Shown here: positions 9,654 through 20,760 of the stretch, piece after piece | Layout of the letters: every line of letters begins with the position of its first letter | Position numbering within the stretch: position 1 is the first letter of the stretch | DNA from: Ampullaceana balthica | Lineage: Eukaryota > Mollusca > Gastropoda > Lymnaeidae | DNA length: 64,000 nt | Assembly (NCBI GenBank): GCA_944989445.1 | Contig: CALYLW010000137.1 | Span: forward strand, 378,134-442,133 | Reading direction: 5' to 3' | Notes under the pieces: generated by a model | The model's database searches: none | Seen by the model: the letters and a program-made list of their open reading frames with translations, nothing else | What the model was told of the DNA's origin: nothing | Translations under genes and position numbers: made by a program

Positions 9654-10526
9654 CAGTCAAACCTCTCATAACGAAATTAATTCGTTCCAGATTCTTACTC
9701 GTTAAGCGAAACACTCGTTATAAGGAACAATTTTTCCCATACGAATCAATGTAAAATACGATAATCCGTTCCATGCTGAAAACAAATTATCATTTTTTTT
9801 TAATTAGTAAAATTTATTCTTATAAAATTATTTATGAATTGCCGTTAAAGAGTCAAACAACAAGAATAAAATGTATATTTGAAACAAAAAAACGTAAACA
9901 AAATATGAATTTATGACAAATAATTATTCCTTTTTAACTAGAAAACTGTCCAAAGACCATTTGTTTTGTCGACGCTTCAAAATTTGACGAAAATGTGTAG
10001 TAACCGCTTCATAGACATTCTTGATACTCCATTTGAAACATCCATCTCTTTAATTGTTCTTGAGAATAGTGCAGATCGTTGATGTTTAGCCGATTTTAGT
10101 TGCGCGCTAGATTAGCCACATTGTTCCCGCTTTTCAATGGTTTTTCGTTTCATTCAACAGTTATTTGTATTTTTTTTCTCTCTTATGATTGTCTTCTTGT
10201 GTTGTTGTTTTTTCGAAGACATTTTAGCACATGTTATTACACTTTGCACAGAAAAAACAATTACGAATACTGTCTGAATACAAAATTTGTAAAAACGGTT
10301 GATCACACACGAAAACAATACCTTAACAGACCGAGTGCTTAACACAGAATAATGCATCGGGCGGAAGTGCCGGCTCACAAATGAATTTCCAGGAAAAGGG
10401 GACTTTCCCTTTCTGCGTCACTCGTTATGCAAATCTTCGCTCGTTAAGGGAGCAACTTTTTAAAAAAAAATTTGCTCGTTATGCGGAAAACTCGTTGAGA
10501 GGTGCTCGTTATGAGAGGTTCGAGTG
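9654..10526 (-). mobile_element. pogo/Tigger-like DNA transposon remnant
   Basis: Inverted ends: CAGTCAAACCTCTCATAACG after TA at 9652-9653, and CGTTATGAGAGGTTCGAGTG near 10526. CAGT-type ends with CTCTCATAACG and a TA target are typical of pogo/Tigger. A transposase C-terminus reads on the minus strand. The length (~870 bp) is far below a full element. Confidence 0.7.
9924..10042 (-). pseudogene. Tigger-type transposase C-terminal remnant
   Basis: About 38 codons end in a natural stop, with a tail LKRRQNKWSLDSFLVKK. This resembles the basic, Q-x-x-LDSFF-like C-terminus of pogo/Tigger transposases. No DDE core is present. The call relies on the tail together with the inverted ends around it. 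Confidence 0.5.
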
Positions 10527-10925
10527 TTCTCTCTTAATTGTTTCACAAATAATATTTCTATGTTTTGTTGTAGTTTTATGAATGGTGTATGTTCAGTAAC
10601 CCACCAAAATATTTTTTCCTCTAAATTTAAAAGTTGAATCGACCCCAGATCAACCACGTGGCAGGCGAAAATTCTAGCAATTTTTTCGTGGCAAAGCCGA
10701 ATTGATTATTTCAATCTCAAAAAGATGTTTAAAAGGACGCAGTTCATTCTAGTATTCATTTTCCGTGTCTTGCCAAGACATGGTAAATCTTGGCGTTCAT
10801 GATTGAGACCAACAAAATTTTGTTTTTTTTTGTTATACAATTGCTTCCTCTCTATAAAATGGTATTAATCACATCAAGCTCATCACATAACATATTGCTA
10901 TACTATATATATATATATATATATG
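10527..10925. other. Intergenic with a TA run
   Basis: No gene seen. An alternating TA run occupies about 10903-10924 and abuts the solo LTR. Confidence 0.5.
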
Positions 10926-11650
10926 TGTGGCCGGGTGCCCCCTAAACATACCTGGCAAAACATACATGGGGAGCCGCCCCTGCTCTTTCCCCTCTCCCCC
11001 CCCGCGCCCGCCACTGCTCCTTCCCCTCTCCCCCACTCCTTCCCCTCTCCCCCCACGCACCCTGGCAAAGGGCTGACAGGGACCGAGAGGGAGGACATCC
11101 GGCTCCAAGATATAGTGGACTCGGAAACTGGGGAATTCCGGCCTTTCCCCACCCCCAGCCCCGTAAGGTAGGGGTGTAGAACAATTGCACTTCTGTTAGA
11201 GGCAGGAAACTAAATTTTTAGTGCCTGTGAACAAGACTAAAGAGTGGGGATCATTACGGAACGACGGAGGTAACCTAAGCTGCTAATCGTTGGACCTGGG
11301 TTAGGGACTGAATGACGGAAAATTTTATTGCTCACACCAAGGGGGCACTCTCGAGTGTCAGCCACATACCTTTGGTGAGCAATATAAGGAGAGAACGGTA
11401 GGAGACGAGACAGAGTTGGAGAGTGAGAGTCAGAGACAGACTTAGGACAGTGCTAGAGACAGCATAGGCTGTAATAAAATTGTACACTGTGTTTCCTGTG
11501 TCAACCTTAGAACCTATTCAAATAAACATTATTCAAGACTATAATTCTCACGACCTGCATTAAGTTAGTTGTATCATTAGCTGTTCAGTTAGTGTGTGCA
11601 TAGCATATAATACACAGTAATACAACCATCATAGCCACCACTCGGCTACA
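10926..11650 (+). mobile_element. Probable solo LTR
   Basis: Begins TGTGGCCGGGTG and ends CACTCGGCTACA: imperfect inverted ends with TG...CA, as in LTRs. Internally there is a CT-rich block, a TATA-like ataaaattgt near 11474 and an AATAAA (caaataaacatt) near 11519. No second copy or internal coding follows, so it is a solo LTR. The TA-rich flanks hide any TSD. It lies just upstream of the gene C acceptor. Confidence 0.6.
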
Positions 11651-11695
11651 TATATATTAAATCTATTATTTCAATGTAATTCTATTTTTCTTTAG

Positions 11696-11878
11696 AAAAA
11701 AAACGAGACGCAGGTCACAAGTTACTCACAAGGATAAACTGACAATGCAAGTGGCACCTCATGAAACTGTCCAGGAAGCGATGGAACACAATACAAACTA
11801 CTTTTTCTGTTCTTAAATCGTTTTTAGTTACATGAGCAACAATAACTAGTCATTTAGATACTAAAATATACTTGGGAA
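11696..11878 (+). other. 5' UTR exon of gene C with 3' splice site
   Basis: Acceptor ttctatttttctttag with AG at 11694-11695, then 183 bp to the ATG. This matches the exon plan of genes A and B. Confidence 0.5.
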
Positions 11879-12172
11879 ATGAGTGATTTTGACATTCTGT
11901 CTTGGTGCGAAATCATTTGTGGTTGCTGCATGTTATGTGTGCATGTTATAGAGTGCTGCACAAGTCATTCTTCAGTCACAACAACAACTATGAATGAGAG
12001 ACAAGTCCACGGAACACACACGCCATCTGCGAATGGGCAACACCCAGCTTCTGTACAGGGACAAGAACACGGCCATGGCGACACCATCACCTTACAACCT
12101 GATTCAATGAATCCATCTTTTGAGCATACATACGAAAACCCGAGTAATATACAAATCGTCACATACATGTAA
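11879..12172 (+). CDS. Gene C: shortened member of the Cys-rich family, 97 aa
   Basis: The start MSD and the tail tie it to genes A and B. The tail has NGQ, then VQGQ and HGHGDTITLQP, aligning with VQGQGYDDTITSQP in A and HDHVDTIIQQP in B. The N-terminus has lost the Asp-Cys repeat and the ECF-x-DC core. Instead it is hydrophobic and Cys-rich (WCEIICGCCMLC, then IECC; residues 9-27), which could be a palmitoylated membrane anchor (inference). Either a diverged functional member or a decaying copy; the open frame and intact acceptor favour function. Function unknown. Confidence 0.6.
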   Translation: MSDFDILSWCEIICGCCMLCVHVIECCTSHSSVTTTTMNERQVHGTHTPSANGQHPASVQGQEHGHGDTITLQPDSMNPSFEHTYENPSNIQIVTYM

Positions 12173-12647
12173 ACAGAGGGAAACAATCATTAAGTGCGGA
12201 CTCCCTATCCCTAAGTAAAATGACACACTCGCCACATAGCAGTTTGGCACATAGGAGCACTGACACATAACAGCCACATATGTAGACTGACACAACAGTG
12301 ACACGGTCAGCGATGACGTATGCATAGTGAGTGGAAAAAAAAGCCACACTATTTTAAATGCACTTGAAGGCGTTGAGAGTAGCATATATTAGCCACTGTG
12401 CTCTGGTCACTCATTCAACTGTACATAACGCAGGAAACTTTCACTTTGTAAAGCCCTCCATCTGTAAATGGAGTCTCATCATAATTACTCTCCAGAAAAT
12501 TTACCAAAATTATTGAAGCACTAAATTTTCTTCTTTTATTTTAAACGGATATCATCAGTTTTTGTTTTACGTAACAAGTCTATACTGTGCGAAACGGTCA
12601 CATTAAGTATCCAGTGACTTCCCGACATTTCCCAGTCATTTGTTACA
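12173..12647. other. 3' flank of gene C
   Basis: No reading frame of note. Near 12200-12310 a loose repeat of (t)gacacat / agccacat words is visible. Confidence 0.35.
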
Positions 12648-12803
12648 CAGGGGCGGATCAAGATTGCACGGGGCCCCTGGCTGCAATTACACCTGGGACC
12701 CGGTCCAGCCCCCTTATTATACAATATAATAAGTTTGGGGCCCTTAAATCATTGGGGGCCCCTGGCTTTAGCCCAATCAGCACCCCGTTTAATCCGCCAT
12801 AGC
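12648..12803. mobile_element. hAT-like remnant (CAGGGGCGGATCAAG)
   Basis: Starts CAGGGGCGGATCAAG; near 12790-12803 the inverse aatccgcc appears. The TSD is not clean. The body contains the inverted words ggggcccctgg. A short non-coding fragment. Confidence 0.45.
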
Positions 12804-13297
12804 ATTTGTAATATGTACCACTGTAACTATAGCGGTACTCAGGGCCGGCCCTAGAGTACGCGGGGCCCAAGGCAGCAGACGAGGAGTGAGACTCTGCAAA
12901 AAATTGCAATTCTACATATATTAAAAGAATGGGGGGGGGGAATAAAGTACTCAAAAGTGTAGTCTATAACAGCACTGACACATCAATAATTACAGCTTTG
13001 TTTCATTTAATTGAAGATCCTAAAACTCAAAAAGGATGTTAATACTGTAATTAAAATGTTTTGTTTTGGTATGCCAATTGACAGTTTATATATACATGTA
13101 TGTAACTAACAGTATAAACTATATACACTAGCGTTGGTTTGCTTGTATTTTCTACTTCTACCTTGTTTTTACAACGCTCTAGCAAATTTTGCGACCTTGG
13201 GCCGCTGCAAAATCTGAAATAAGTTCATTATTGGCAATATCCTTAGCAAAACATTATCAGTTGACAAAATAACTAAGTTACTGATCCTATCTTGCAT

Positions 13298-13481
13298 CAG
13301 TTGCGTAGCTATGGGAGGGGGAAGAAGATTTTGAAAGTCCCTCGGGACCCCACTTGAGGGGAGCCCCAAATTAGTGTCCTAAATTTTTACATTAAATATT
13401 AAATATTTATGTGGGCCCCACAAAGAGGTTAAGCCCCCCCCAGGGCCCCAAATTCCCTACTAATTCCTAGCTACGCCACTG
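13298..13481. mobile_element. Short hAT-like element (CAGTTGCGTAGCTA), nested
   Basis: Ends CAGTTGCGTAGCTATGG and CTAGCTACGCCACTG. Flanking octamers tcttgcat and tcttgaat match at 7 of 8. It lies inside the hAT at 12840-14414. Confidence 0.82.
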
Positions 13482-13859
13482 TCTTGAATCATTGTTGACC
13501 GCATTTAGGTTTCAATAATTTTTTTTTAATTTCGAAAAGTTTCTTTCTCCAAAAGCTACTGAGACAGGAATAGTTAAAATTATTCGAAGTGCAATGTGTG
13601 TGCTGGGAAAGTCACTAGAACGTTTGTTTACTGAAAGAAACTGCGAAATCTGGATCGTTTTAGGTGACTGCAGGAATTATAGAACTCAATGATTGCTGCT
13701 CTTCAGCAAGCATAAAATCACCAAAATCCTTACTTTCGCAGGCTGTGAGCTTTTTCTCCAGATTCATTTTGCATATGACACTTGTTGTTGTTGTTGTTCT
13801 TATTGTTTTAATTGATGAAATTTATTATAAATAAATCCAAACGACTAATGATGCATTCG

Positions 13860-14324
13860 CAGTATTTCAAAGAATGTCCATCGACATGTTTGCCTTATTA
13901 ACAATCTGGTTAAATAAATATGTGCGAAAGTTTTCTTGTGCATCTATAAATCTTTCAGCTTCTCCTTCATATGTAAATTGCTTGTTTCTTTGTTTTTCGC
14001 ACAATCGTCTCTTTGAAAATGGGCTCAACTTCTAAGTCACTGGTAATTTCTTTTGAAATTGCTAATGCCGTGTCAAACCCGCAATTTCTGTAAGATTTCA
14101 ACCATTTGAAAATATTCGTACTATTGCCACTTTGATTTCTAATGATCATACAGTCTAAATCTGGCACTTTTCCAGTCACAAATCCCGTCGGATGCCAGAG
14201 CAGACAGTGTTGCCAAAAAGTTTGCAACAGAAACAAAACATTTGTATTTAAATGCCGAATGTATAAGCCATTTTCGGTTTACAACCTCTCCATTTTCAAC
14301 ATGTCGTTTGTAAACGTGTAACAA
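13860..14324 (-). pseudogene. ZMYM1-like hAT transposase, N-terminal fragments
   Basis: The minus strand gives RKWLIHSAFKYKCFV, then SDGICDWKSARFRLYDH, matching the TTF-type zinc-finger region (W-L...K...C..., F-x-x-G-x-x-DWK-x-A-x-x-RL-x-x-H) of ZMYM1-like hAT transposases. It continues out of frame to KEITSDLEVEPIFKE. Several Cys positions and the frame are lost, so it is a dead copy. Confidence 0.72.
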
Positions 14325-14422
14325 GTAGTAACATGTTTAGTCAAAGCGCGGGGTCCTGAAAAGCGCGGGGCCCAAGGCGGTTGCCTCGTTCGCCTTGCCC
14401 TAAGGCCGGCCCTGGCGGTACT

Positions 14423-15079
14423 CTTCTATCTATAAAGTATATTTAAGGGTCGGTTTTAGGTGTATTCTTAAAATTGAAAATAACATTTAAAAATCACAAT
14501 AGAAGGGAAGTAAATATTTAAATGGCCACAAACAAACTTAACGTTTGGAATTTTTCGTATTTAAAAAAATATATATATATATATTTTGTGTCATTACTTA
14601 AATTAGTATATGGAATACACAGGTAGATTTAAGAAACTAACTTGAATCGATTATGTAGCTTCTGTGGGAACTCAAATAATGATACTGTACTGCCTGTATC
14701 CATCATTGCTAAAGATTATATTTGACCGCTTATAAGAATAATGCCTGGTTTTCTGAATATTTCCGATGGCTGTAAAGTATCAGCGCAATGTTTGCGTCCT
14801 AAACAAACTCAATAAAACAGAGGCTGGGTTGTTGTCAACAAGTACAAATCAGCGTAAACGTTGATCTATTTATAGCATACATTCCCAAGGGATATGAGAA
14901 CAGGCTTTCGCGCCTTCTTACTTACTTTCTTTCCCCCTTATTTTTAAAATGTGTATTTAAAACCCATTATCCGTATTTAATAAAGTGATTTGGCGAATCC
15001 GGAGCTTGAGGTAATAAAAACCCGTGAATCCAGAATTCTGGGAAAACAGGAGAGGTGGCATCCCTGTTGAAGACAGTAA
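14423..15079. other. Intergenic, no gene seen
   Basis: AT-rich, with a TA run near 14570-14584. No reading frame or repeat boundary I can support. Confidence 0.4.
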
Positions 15080-15387
15080 GACCTGGACACGATTTCACCC
15101 AGTTGTCTCGCCATAAAATTTCAGCCCCTCCCATCTTAAGTCCCACATTGCTTTAGATGCCCGGCCATGCCTAACGTTGAGTAAACGCCACTACGAAGTT
15201 TATAAATCGTATAAATCTATGAAGGTTTGTCAAGAAAACATCCTTTAGAATCTGTGGTCTAATATCGTGTTGACTGTCTTGTCTAGAGTCTAGAGCTTAG
15301 GTTTGAAAAGTACATGTATACCCACGACGCTACCAGTCCCTGCATGTTTTTGGCCATCAACGGAACATAACAGTGAAATTGGCCGTC

Positions 15388-15522
15388 GCTAACGTGGTGA
15401 CCGACGCGGCGCAGTAGTTTAGAATTACCGCGCAGCAAATTTTGTAAAATATAGCACAATAAATGGAGCAAATGTACAAACAAGTTTTGTTTTAATTTGC
15501 ACACGGACCAAAGAACCTTAGA
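15388..15522 (-). mobile_element. Small hAT-like element (CAATGTTCCC family), inverted copy
   Basis: Reads on the minus strand: the cgccgcgcagca-type segment comes first and ccttagagggaacat ends near 15521. Absent from the partner duplication. Confidence 0.75.
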
Positions 15523-16053
15523 GGGAACATCGCCTATGACTATGAGTATATCCTATAACCATCCAAATACGACCATCAGTAGGACCACCACTACTGTCAT
15601 TGTCCTCCCTTTGACAATATTGATTACTAACACGTTCAGCGCATGCAAAGGTCAAGGGTATCACGCCCCCACCCCAACACGACTTTAAAAAATAAGTAAA
15701 TTTAATAGATAAAAATAAAATAATAATGAATGTCTGTTAAGAAATTGTGTTTAAGAAGTCTTAAAGTTTTAATGACATAAATAAGTATTTATTATCAGCG
15801 CGATGGGGGTTGTGTTATATAATTGTTGTTGCAGCAATCCCTCCGTGTCCATGAGAAAAGTGAGATATGCGGTGGTCACTTCACTATTAATAGCATTGCA
15901 ATCTTTAATGATACCAAATCCCCAGGTTCTTACCGTCCGTCTAACTCACACTCCATTCTTAGATTATCACGTGTTATCTCCATCGTCTTTTATCCGCAAG
16001 TGATACTGAACAACTAACGTTTGCCATTTAGCCATGGTGATTAATTTGTTTAA

Positions 16054-16346
16054 GGGGCCGTCCATAAATGACATCACGCGCCTAATGGGGGGAGGGGGTC
16101 GAGCATTTGTGACGATGTGTGACGAGGGGGAGGGGGGTGTTTAAGAAATGTGACGTCAAATCAAAACGCGCTACTTTAAATAAAATTTCAACATCCTACT
16201 GTTCAATAAGAAAATTCTGCTTTGTGACGTCATATTGTAGGGGGGAGATGTACTTATTTCTTGTGACGAAGTGTGACGAGGAGGAAAAAAGAGGGGGGAG
16301 GGGTAAAATCGACCAAAATCGCGTGAGGTCATTTGTGGAAGGCCCC
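16054..16346. mobile_element. Palindromic MITE ggggccgtccataaatgac, TSD TAA
   Basis: Starts ggggccgtccataaatgaca and ends gtcatttgtggaaggcccc, flanked by TAA at 16051-16053 and 16347-16349. The 3-bp TSD recurs in other copies (TAT, TTA). Confidence 0.88.
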
Positions 16347-16683
16347 TAAGTGTCTATATTTATTTTAATTTTATTGTCTTAAAGGTGGCGGACGAGTGTA
16401 CTAATCAAACATTGCTATTAGTCTAGTTGTCACGATACTATCTAAAGCAGTGGTTGGTAAACTTGTAAATAGTATGTAATGTCTAGTTGTCACAATACTA
16501 TATCTACAGTAGTGGTGGTCAAACTTTTCAGTGGAACTGAGTAATGAAAGGATAAAAGTAACCCTAATTAACCAGTAACAATTATTTTACCATAAATTTA
16601 TTAACTAGTTACTTTAGCATTTACCTAAAAAAGGGCTTTAACTTTAACCAGCAATTTTGCTATTGGCATCAGTAAATGTACAT

Positions 16684-16692
16684 TATATATAT

Positions 16693-16760
<68 letters not shown>
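16684..16760. repeat. TA microsatellite
   Basis: Alternating TA broken once near 16702. The open frames read across it are meaningless. Confidence 0.95.
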
Positions 16761-16761
<1 letters not shown>

Positions 16762-16780
16762 CACACATATATTTAACTTT

Positions 16781-17860
16781 ATTTTAGCACTCACCAACAG
16801 CAATCCTTATTGCCCATTGATCCAACCATGTATAAGCTTATATTCAGATATTATTTTTTTTATTTTAAACATTATATACCAGGTAAGCTTTAAATAACTA
16901 AACGTTCTTCACATATAAGTTTAAATACAATTAAGCTGGACACTACAAAATGTGTTCCCCAAGAGGAGTGACAATGTGACTGTTATAGACTTATTGGCTC
17001 TTTTTGAAACAAACAAAAAACTTAATTTACTTAGAGCTGTTTGATGTTGTTTTATGGAGTCTTTGTGGGCAAGAAAGGTGAATACAAATTAACTGCTCTT
17101 TGAAATTCGAACTGAATAATTTACGGAAAGCAACAATCCATTTTCATTTAAAATCAAAGAAGTCCTTAAAGCAGTTGCGAAGCTATTGCATAGTTAGGGT
17201 TGGTTCCTTGGTGCAAGCTTCTTTTTCTGTCTACCTTTCAGGAAATATTCATTAAATGGCCAACCAAAAAGCTAACCCAATATAATACAAAAATGGTTTC
17301 CTTTTCAAATGCCACTTCAAGTGAGGTTTAAAATTTTTCCTCTAAAGAGCTTATAATTTTTTTTAAATAAATTTTATTTCAAAATAGATAATGTTACTAT
17401 TGACTTAATTGCCAGAACTTTTAAAAGAGAATAATGTGCAATAATTTTTTCAAGCTTTTATACAACTGTAACAGTATGCCCAATAGCCCCCATATGCAAA
17501 AATACTAATGTATGTGAAAGGAGTTGTTAGAGGGGAGATGGGTTGGGTCATGGAGAGTTATTTAATTACTTTGCAGCATTGGAGATATTTGAGGAAACTC
17601 GGCAGCAGGGCTTGCAAAATTTAGCAGAAATACAATCATACTCTCACAGTCACAGCTTGTGTGGGGAACAAAATTCATTGCAACTGAGAGGGCTTGCCAA
17701 AGATATACATTTATTAACTGTCCCAATACTCATCTAGTGTTATTCTTGTGGTCCATCACATCTGTATGTTAAAAGCCACCGGGAGTCATAACATGAGTCA
17801 TGAGTTACAGTGTGTAATCAAAACAAAAACAGTTTCTCAATTAGCTCTAGTGATAACAGA
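16781..17860. other. Intergenic, no gene seen
   Basis: A 64-codon open frame at 17543-17737 begins next to ttactttgcag, which could be a splice acceptor (ALEIFEETRQQG...). I find no known domain and no partner exon, so I do not call it a gene. Confidence 0.4.
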
Positions 17861-19115
17861 GATATGGCCAGACATCTGTAATACACTCCCTGTAAGTACA
17901 TGATTTGTGGTTTCATGGAAACTCAGCACTTATACAAATAAAGTTAGTCTCCCTTGGAGATGTAAATAGGCAGAGATATGGCTAGACATCTGTAATACAC
18001 TCCCTGTATTTACATGATTGGTGGTTTCATGGAAACTCAGCACTTATACAAATAAAGTTAGTCTCCCTTGGAGATGTAAATAGGCAGAGATATGGCTAGA
18101 CATCTGTAATACACTCCCTGTATTTACATGATTGGTGGTTTCATGGAAACTCAGCACTTATACAAATAAAGTTAGTCTCCCTTGGAGATGTAAATAGGCA
18201 GAGATATGGCTAGACATCTGTAATACACTCCCTGTATTTACATGATTGGTGGTTTCATGGAAACTCAGCACTTATACAAATAAAGTTAGTCTCCCTTGGA
18301 GATGTAAATAGGCAGAGATATGGCTAGACATCTGTAATACACTCCCTGTATTTACATGATTGGTGGTTTCATGGAAACTCAGCACTTATACAAATAAAGT
18401 TAGTCTCCCTTGGAGATGTAAATAGGCAGAGATATGGCCAGACATCTGTAATACACTCCCTGTATTTACATGATTGGTGGTTTCATGGAAACTCAGCACT
18501 TATACAAATAAAGTTAGTCTCCCTTGGAGATGTAAATAGGCAGAGATATGGCTAGACATCTGTAATACACTCCCTGTATTTACATGATTGGTGGTTTCAT
18601 GGAAACTCAGCACTTATACAAATAAAGTTAGTCTCCCTTGGAGATGTAAATAGGCAGAGATATGGCTAGACATCTGTAATACACTCCCTGTATTTACATG
18701 ATTGGTGGTTTCATGGAAACTCAGCACTTATACAAATAAAGTTAGTCTCCCTTGGAGATGTAAATAGGCAGAGATATGGCCAGACATCTGTAATACACTC
18801 CCTGTAAGTACATGATTGGTGGTTTCATGGAAACTCAGCACTTATACAAATAAAGTTAGTCTCCCTTGGAGATGTAAATAGGCAGAGATATGGCTAGACA
18901 TCTGTAATACACTGCCTGTAAGTACATGATTGGTGGTTTCATGGATACTCAGCACTTATACAAATAAAGTTAGTCTCCCTTGGAGATGTAATAGGCAGAG
19001 ATATGGCCAGACATCTGTAATACACTGCCTGTAAGTACATGATTGGTGGTTTCATGGATACTCAGCACTTATACAAATAAAGTTAGTCTCCATTGCAGAT
19101 GTAATAGGCAGAGAA
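17861..19115 (+). repeat. 114-bp satellite array, 11 units
   Basis: The unit runs gatatggctagacatctgta through ttggagatgtaaataggcaga and repeats about 11 times with few differences. The last two or three units are the most diverged (atacactgcc, one-base deletions) and the first differs (gatttgtgg). Near identity in the middle suggests recent expansion or homogenisation. No frame is conserved across units. Confidence 0.95.
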
Positions 19116-20166
19116 GGGGAACAAAATGAAAGAAGCTATACTCTATCAATGCTCACCCAGTCTGTTGAAAAGCTGATTTTTGCAGCAAAGCCCTTCCCTA
19201 ACAACATTTTCTAGAAGGTAGGGCTTCAAGAGTAAGAAGCCAAGTTGATCTGTAAGGCTTGTGTTACTGCGGCCCTGGTCTTTCAATTCCCCTTTCTTTT
19301 TGCTTAAAGTATTGGAGAAAAAAAATATAATTGCTGTAGTATATTATAGACTACAGTCCACAAGGGAAGTAATTTTGAACTAATAAAAAGTTTTCATATA
19401 TTTGAGCTCTATTCCTAAGGAAAATATGTTGAGAAATGTTAAAGTAAAAACATTTAAAAAATCAATCCTTTGCAAAAGGACATGTGCTTAACTTATATAA
19501 TACACCCCTACACCAGCTATTTTTATCTCTCTATTTTGTAATGAAATTTTGGTGTTGTTCAATTCCTAAAAGCCAGTTTTATACACCTTATCAAAGTTCA
19601 CAGTTTCAAAACATTTTTGATGTTGATGAAAACTAATGGTAACAACCACCCTTATGTGAAGCTTACATGAAACCATAACTTGATCATTTAGTCTACCCAA
19701 CATCTAACCCTTACATCGACCCAACATCTAACCCTTACATAGACCCAACACCTAACCCTTACATAGACCCAACATCTAACCCTTACACAGAAATCTTATC
19801 ATGAACGCATTTGCACCTTTATGTTTGTTCTGAAGTAAAAACTTCTTTGCTGAACACCATTTTCACTTAAATAATTATTCAGTATGGTTTAATTAATGGG
19901 AACCGTTCATTTGTTTATCATTATACAGGCCTTAACAGCTCTTGCTTTCTAAAAACAAAACTTTTTTCCTATTTCAAATCAAGGGGGAAAACAAAAAGAG
20001 ACAAATTTTTCACTAGTCTGCTACAAAGGTGTGGTTTCCAAATTAATTAATTAAAAGTCTTAATTTTATGAGGAGATTTAAATTTGGAGGTCCTGATGAC
20101 ATTGCCATTTAAAGAACAAATCCACTGGAAACATAAAATCTGTCTGCAAGCCAACAAGACCACCTA
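19116..20166. other. Region between satellite and TASOR-like exons
   Basis: No gene seen apart from the small repeat at 19693-19788. If the minus-strand gene at 20.2-20.8 kb continued, its next exons would lie here; I could not recognise any. Confidence 0.4.
19693..19788. repeat. 24-bp tandem repeat, 4 units
   Basis: The unit cgacccaacatctaaccctta plus cat is repeated four times with single-base changes. Confidence 0.9.
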
Positions 20167-20760
20167 CTAGTATTTGTCCCTGAGTTCTGTATTGTGGACC
20201 ATCTTCACAGAGATCACCTCCATCTCACTCATGAAGTTTGTGTCCAAGCAATGCTTGCTGATATCAAGGAGCAGCTCCTTCACATCTCTTGTATTGAGAC
20301 TCAATACCTGGAGGTTACCTATGAAATGAAGGGTGAAATTTAGCAGGTTAATAAAAAGTTAAAGATAATTTAAGAAAAAGAATAGATAATAACTTCAGAA
20401 GGTAATAATTAATGGTGATCTTTTACGTTTAGAATTTACACTTAAAAGTACTCTTTTATATTGAAGTAATGCTAAGATTATTACTTGGGAGCCTGGGACC
20501 AATCTAGAGTTTTAAAAAAGCTGATTTCACTTAAGAGATTTTGTTATTGTTATGATAAGAGGGTGAGTCTTAAATTAAACTAGGTAGTTGTAGACCAACA
20601 TAATATAGTAAATTAGGATTAATCTAAAACTACATGAAAACATAATACATTTTGTAATAATAAATGATTATATAATATGCTGTACACTACCTCTACTGGT
20701 CTTCTTGATCTTGGGAATATTAAATCCAGCCTTGGCAGAGCCTGAGCTTGTTTCTGCCAT
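20167..20760 (-). CDS. Truncated TASOR-like N-terminus, two exons
   Basis: Exon 1 spans 20691-20783 (ATG at 20758-20760), bounded by cctgcag upstream and donor AG/GTAGTG. Exon 2 spans 20167-20318, after acceptor tttcatag. The join is in frame and yields 73 residues. FNIPKIKK, then VLSLNTRD-x-KELL and S-x-KMVHN-x-EL-x-DKY line up, from memory, with the FQIPRK...LS-x-D-x-RE...SAKL-x-HNELLEKDF region of vertebrate TASOR. That region precedes the pseudo-PARP domain of this HUSH-complex silencing protein. Reading stays open upstream of the ATG, so earlier exons may exist. Immediately after DKY come two TAG stops, so the rest of TASOR is absent: either a truncated duplicate or a gene whose real donor I missed. 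Family assignment is moderate. Confidence 0.5.

Larger units (their letters stand above)
12840..14414 (-). mobile_element. hAT element (CAGGGCCGGCCCT) with broken transposase
   Basis: Inverted ends CAGGGCCGGCCCTAG and AAGGCCGGCCCTG. Perfect 8-bp TSD gcggtact at 12832-12839 and 14415-14422. 1575 bp. Transposase fragments read on the minus strand and a smaller hAT is nested at 13298-13481. The insertion lies between gene C and the second copy of the segmental duplication. Confidence 0.93.
15080..16550. repeat. Segmental duplication, copy 2 (partner at 2690-4110)
   Basis: Same order and orientation as 2690-4110. It carries two private insertions: a small hAT-like element at 15388-15522 and a MITE at 16054-16346. 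The 62-bp minisatellite is reduced to about two units (from 16424), and the left end of the CAGTGGTGGGCAAA element follows at about 16509. Confidence 0.85.

Noticed and set aside
17543..17737. Possible exon after ttactttgcag
   Set aside because: No recognisable domain, no partner exon and no donor in frame that I can support.
17861..19115. CRISPR-like array
   Set aside because: Units are contiguous 114-bp repeats without spacers in an animal genome; it is a satellite.
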